Assembly: GCA_037039685.1 (NCBI GenBank) | Contig: JAWNGF010000015.1 | Location: 1,069,001 to 1,133,000, forward strand | Length of the DNA: 64,000 nt | Reading direction: 5' to 3' | From: Ceratobasidium sp. AG-K | Lineage: Eukaryota > Basidiomycota > Agaricomycetes > Cantharellales > Ceratobasidiaceae | Shown here: piece by piece, positions 59,767 through 64,000 of the stretch | Numbering within the stretch: the stretch's first letter is position 1 | Layout: every line of letters starts with the position of its first letter | Made by a program: the position numbers and the translations under genes | The notes under the pieces: generated by a model | The model's database searches: none | What the model was told of the DNA's origin: nothing | What the model saw: only the letters and a program-made list of their open reading frames with translations

Positions 59767-60119
59767 TGAAACAATGGTCCTGCTAGGCATGAAAGGAGTG
59801 ATACCCTCCCACTATATGACACGCGCAAAGTACCGCATAATAGGTTGCCCGATAGCTCCCCCATGGTGAGTACGGAGAGCATCAAGGTTAGGATGCCAGT
59901 CCTTACTAGCCCTTAAAACGATTGCAAAACGATAAGGAGAGCTAAATATCATTTGACCGAGACGAAGTTGTCAACATTTGAACTAGATCCAGTATCAAAA
60001 TGTAACACGATCGATTGAAAGGTACATATCATTGATTTCACAGTAGAAAATCAGGCAGATCTGGTTGCATTGGGTCTCGCTTAGTGATTGCTCATCAGCC
60101 GGGAGGAACTCACCAAAAT
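59767..60119. other. Junction between the two module copies
   Basis: About 350 bp between the caspase-like gene and the second glycine-zipper gene. No gene. Confidence 0.45.
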
Positions 60120-60545
60120 TCAGTTCCTAAAAAATCCCCCAGTTAACAAGGTTCCTAACCCTTTCACAGCCATCCCTGCTCCATATAATATGGACCCCGC
60201 GGCAAACAGGGTACCACCCACGATCCCACCGACCAATAGGAAAGGCGTAGCGATCAGTAAACCGAGTCCCTTGGCAAGAGGCATCAGTATGTGCTCCCTC
60301 TGATCTGGGTTCGCCCTCTCAAACTCCTCTGCCCGCTGGTACCAATGACGACGCGTATTTTGATCATGGTATGCATCGCCAACATTGCGCATCGCTACAG
60401 GTATTTGACGATCAATTTGACCAAGTTCATCGTTATTTGCTTGTCGGAGGATCTCCGTGCGCCGGTCTAGCAGCAGTTGAAGGGCACGAAGAGCCGCTCT
60501 GACATTCTCCACTTCGGGATTATAGTCTGGGGGCCCACCGTCCAT
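60120..60545 (-). CDS. Small glycine-zipper membrane protein (module copy 2)
   Basis: 141 residues from the methionine at 60545 (MDGGPPDYNPEVENVRAALR). It is nearly the same as copy 1 in the helical part (ELGQIDRQIPVAMRNVGDAY) and in the glycine-rich membrane segment (LVGGIVGGTLFAAGSILYGA), ending LLTGGFFRN. The short first exon seen in copy 1 was not found with confidence, so the true start may lie upstream. Conservation is concentrated in the protein, including third-position changes such as those in IPI/IPV and LLIATP/LIATP contexts, which suggests both copies are under selection. Confidence 0.72.
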   Translation of the reverse strand: MDGGPPDYNPEVENVRAALRALQLLLDRRTEILRQANNDELGQIDRQIPVAMRNVGDAYHDQNTRRHWYQRAEEFERANPDQREHILMPLAKGLGLLIATPFLLVGGIVGGTLFAAGSILYGAGMAVKGLGTLLTGGFFRN

Positions 60546-61176
60546 TGCGCGAACGTATCGAGAGGGCGATCTTGAAAATCGGCCATAAGACGAGCGTACG
60601 CAAGGATTGCTTTATCAGCTGCTAAATACTGAGGAGATCCGTATTCATACCTTTGTGGTGCGAGCACTGGCAACTGTTATCTCGGAAAAGGTCGGGCGCA
60701 AGGGCGGTGGCTAAGTAATGAGCCACGTCGAGGGTAACCCAGATTTACGAGCCGAACTAACCTTTCGTGAAGTGTGGTATTACGATTGGACTTCAAGCTA
60801 CCGCAGGGTAGTGCTCCTACGTGAGATATATCGTGGGGTTGGGATGAGGTCACTGCACGAACGTTACTTTATAGGCACGTATATTTCGCCACACGCCGTT
60901 ATTCCACGGTTTGATAACCGCCGGCCAATGATTACTGTTTTGGCCAATAAACTAGTGCCACCTAATCCCAACGTAATTGCTCCGGCTTTCTCAGTCTCCG
61001 ATAGGCAGCAAGCATTAGGATATCCTTGCTACCAAGAAAATAACACGTTAAGAACCTGAGGATGCTCAGAGGGCATCCCGGAAACAAGTACAAGGGAGCC
61101 TAGTATAGATTCAAAATTTGATTATACGATCAGCAAAAGCCGACATTCTCCATTTCTCAACTTTAAACCATTCACG
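60546..61176. other. Intergenic region
   Basis: Related to 54859-55368 of copy 1. A 113-codon plus frame at 60718-61059 overlaps this duplicated non-coding DNA and is not supported as a gene. Confidence 0.45.
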
Positions 61177-62683
61177 TCATAGAATGCGTGTAACGGATGC
61201 GATGAATGCGATGAAAGCCCATTTTAAGAGTGCCTGAGGAGTAGCATTACGTAGTGCGATGCGTTGAACGTTGTAGTCCGGCTTCTCCCACTTCTGGAAA
61301 TATGACGACTGCATATATGCGCCGTTAGGTTCCACAATACCACAAGATGTGAGATGAATATAGTAACATACCGCATCCGCAGCGTGATTGCCTAGGTTCT
61401 GTGACTCGGTGGCAAGATGATGACCGTACGCTGCAGCTGAGAGGGAAAGAAGAGTAGAGAGTAGCGTAGAGAACTTAGATTTGTAGTCATCAAGCAGCAA
61501 TAGGGAGGTGCTATATTTACGCGAAGTTAGTATGGTCTTGATGTGTATCGAAAAATATCACCGTACATGACCATCGCACTTGCCTATCAACCCAACCGTC
61601 AGATAGCAGCGCATATACCCCCACTGAAAGACTCACTAGCTTGACAACTTGCTGCCATTCTATCTCATTTTTCGCCTTGAACTGCCGCCATTCACCTACG
61701 TACGCCACACGTCCTGCCCAAGCGCGCGAGCACTGCGCCAGGTTTCTTTCTGCAGCGCCTAGCATCGCTAGCGCCAAGAGCCTATTCAGCGCCGTAAAGG
61801 CGGGTGGGTTGTCTAACAAAGTAATGAATCGATCGAGACATGCGTTTGAAGAGCCGTAGTTGTTGATCACACGTGCATGCCAGATCATGTTCCAGATGCG
61901 GGCTATCGGCGTTGCATTAGCGACAGAGAGAAATAATTGCCACTTCGTTGCTATGCTCACCAACTGCGTAGGTCTGGTATGCATCAATGTCCTTCTCATC
62001 AAAGGTGTTTAAATGTTGCAAAAATTCCTGAATTTGGGCATACGTGAATGGTGAGGTTGATCCATCAGATGTAGCAGAGTCTGCCAAGGATATCAGATTC
62101 GTCAAATTTCGTTATAAAATCCCATACCGATTGCCAAACTAGACAAGACACTCTTTAGTCGAGCTACACTGTTGACACTTATGTGGCGAGGCCCAGGAAT
62201 AGCCTCCATGTGACCCCAGTACTCTTCAGCTAGCCTATTTTTAATCTGAGATTCAGAACAATTAAGTAACCCGTCCGGACGGTGGTGATCGACCCAAACA
62301 ACAGTTTCGTCGGAATGGACTGCGACATAATACTCAAGAGTAGGCCCTTGGTACCTCAGAAACACGGTTACGTCGGAGAATCCTAGCTTAGAACACCGAC
62401 TCAAGATCTCATCTCCCATATTTTGGAGGCTGGCCATGATGGGACTATCTGAGACTAAGCGCTTCTGGTTGTAAACACTGCCACCTTCGGGGTGAATCAA
62501 TCTCTTCTCAGTCAAATGTCGATGATAGAGCTCAGATTCAGTCCTGTTGCATCTGGTATCGCCTTGAAGGATCGAGAATTTATTTTGTGCTGGGACATCT
62601 TGTGCGCACCTATTTCTCACTTGTGAGAAAAGGTGGTGTGAGGCAGGAGAGGCAATACACTTACTGTGGACTGAACCTGTCAT
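61177..62683 (-). CDS. HPEG-containing membrane protein (module copy 2)
   Basis: Starts at 62683 (MTGSVH), with a first donor GTAAGT and an acceptor before VPAQNKFS. The main exon has RLIHPEGGSVYNQKRLVSDS, VTVFLRYQGPTLEYYVAVHS, VVWVDHHRPDGLLNC and EEYWGHMEAIPGPRHI. Then SDGSTSPFTYAQIQEFLQHL, ARIWNMIWHARVINNYGSSN, AERNLAQCSRAWAGRVAYVG, LLLDDYKSKFSTLLSTLLSL, and NWEKPDY-like KWEKPDYNVQRIALRNA, ending FIASVTRIL at 61177. Near 61560 the reading frame is disturbed relative to copy 1: an extra T after the AMVMYGD-like stretch gives an early stop unless a later acceptor (before ILTSRKYSTSLLLL) is used. The gene may therefore be intact with altered splicing, or damaged. Confidence 0.6.
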
Positions 62684-63476
62684 ACTGATTTGGGAGAATC
62701 GGTTTGAGCGTACGTAGCAAAGCTTGAAGCTCGTTCTGTTGTTTCATATTATAAGACTAAGCCTAGGTCGAGTGCCAACGTGACGTGAACAACTGGAAGA
62801 TGTATTGATTGCGTGAGAGTTGGCGAGTGGATGTTAAATATATACTGAGATGAGCGACGTCGCCCATCGCTGAATTAACGCGCGCTACAGAGACCTGATA
62901 CCTTAGCGGCTATCGAGCCTGCGTTCACGTTCATCAGGTCGCTGTTAACTGCGACGGAATCCGAGTTCGAGTCTGGGAATCTGCGCATCGAAGTCCGCAA
63001 AAGGGCTAGGTGTGGCGAAGTGCTTCCATAAAATCCCTCATTTCAATGCCTCCACGAGAGTAATAGATTGACGTCCCAATCTAAGTAACACCGAGGCGCG
63101 ATACCGTGGAAGGACGTGAGGCACCGGTTACGTAATCAGAGGCTGTTCGCGCTAACGATTGAAGCAGTGCTTGCACAACGATCATAATCCCTATCTGAGA
63201 CTACAATGACTCCCACTGACTACGCCGGATCGATGATTATGGGGTTATAAGACTCCGGAGCCCACGGTATTCACACCAGCCGACCAATATCAGCCATCCC
63301 GCGTTCTGGATGGCTCTCGACAGCGTACAGCCAACTCCAGGATAGCCTCGGCTCCTTGGGCAGTCTTTTGGACAATCTATGGCCCATCTCCCAGTAGTGG
63401 CAGGACGGGCCGTTTTAACTCGGCATGTATGTTGCCACAAACCGATACTGATAAACAACTGACATTTATCTTAAAG
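62684..63476. other. Divergent intergenic region of module copy 2
   Basis: Corresponds to 56868-57860 of copy 1, but the N-terminal exon of the caspase-like gene is not recognisable here. No gene. Confidence 0.4.
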
Positions 63477-64000
63477 TGGCTACAGCCACGCTTACCGGCC
63501 AAGCCGGAATCCACAAGTTCCCCTTGGTTACAGCAGCCGCAAGCACTCCCCTCTAGGAACTAGTGTCCAAGAGACCAGACAGGCAGCATCAACATAGCGA
63601 AGAGGTGGCTAAGATTGATGAGTACATCTCGAAGTAATCAAAGACGCCGGACTCGGCTAAGATGACTTGGCGATTTAGTATCCCTTTCTCTCCCGAGGGC
63701 ACTGTCAAACTAGGTTCGGATGTCTTATGGAAGCGATGAGTGAACCAAAGGCGCTTAAATTGAACCCATCGAATGCCAGAAACTCCCGCGTTGAATCATC
63801 TCAAGTACCTGAGGTAAACGCGCCACACGGTTGGATTCTCATCAGCCAAGCTACTGGTGATCTGGTTGATACTGGGGGCTCGACTCGGTCTTCCCAAGAT
63901 ACCATCCAACCTCTCACTCAAGCGGTTACTTCATCTGAGGGCATATCAGAAGGTAAACACCTTGAACTTATCCATGAAAAAAAACTAACTAGCATTATCA
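63477..64000 (+). pseudogene. Degenerate caspase-like gene copy 2 (partial, runs off the edge)
   Basis: Begins with GGCTACAGCCACGCTTACCG, matching exon 2 of the intact gene (57861), reading ATLTGQAGIHKFPLVTAAAS. It then hits TAG within that exon. Further on, 63737-63950 reads ESSQVPEVNAPHGWILISQA and TGDLVDTGGS, aligned with exon 3 of copy 1, and ends at a GTAAAC donor where copy 1 has GTAAGT. The early stop makes a full product unlikely. The catalytic part lies outside the window. Confidence 0.65.

Noticed and set aside
60718..61059. 113-codon plus frame between the module 2 genes
   Set aside because: It lies on DNA homologous to non-coding sequence of module 1, where the frame is not kept.

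Overview
The window reads as nuclear DNA of a filamentous basidiomycete. Genes carry many short introns (about 45-60 nt, GT-AG), and several families are typical of Agaricomycetes: a GH7 cellobiohydrolase with a fungal cellulose-binding tail, a Ste3-type pheromone receptor, a DDX60-like helicase, a giant DUF3638/DUF3645 protein, an F-box/zinc-finger pair and a caspase-like protease. The small secreted proteins with an MSSFTRYAA-type start resemble what I remember from Rhizoctonia/Ceratobasidium; that assignment is inference and no database was searched.

Layout. 1-5.5 kb: edge of one small secreted gene, an F-box/CxxC gene (minus strand) and a decayed hAT transposase. 6.7-8.4 kb: secreted GH7 cellobiohydrolase. 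8.9-29.1 kb: an expanded family of small secreted cysteine-containing proteins (one minus copy near 9 kb, five plus copies at 16.4, 19.1, 21.5, 24.6 and 28.4 kb), with a Ste3 receptor at 12.3-13.8 kb and two small inverted-repeat elements between them. 29.5-34.3 kb: a small single-TM protein, a four-TM protein and a second F-box/CxxC gene. 34.5-37.0 kb: a truncated copy of the helicase 5' end, split by a complete Tc1-type transposon. 37.5-43.6 kb: intact DDX60-like helicase. 44.0-53.8 kb: DUF3638/DUF3645 protein of about 3,100 residues, convergent with the helicase. 54.3-64 kb: two tandem copies, about 5.8 kb apart, of a three-gene module: a small glycine-zipper membrane protein, a membrane protein with an HPEG segment, and a divergent caspase-like gene. 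The second caspase copy is damaged and runs off the right edge.

How it fits together. The region is shaped by duplication: tandem small secreted genes that keep exon sizes and promoter blocks, inverted F-box paralogues 27 kb apart, a partial helicase duplication, and the tandem caspase module. Transposons lie at several of these places. The GH7 enzyme acts outside the cell on cellulose. The receptor would act in mating or nuclear recognition. The caspase module could be a cell-death or non-self response locus, but this is a hypothesis from gene content only. Exon boundaries were worked out by eye from reading frame, splice signals and paralogue comparison.
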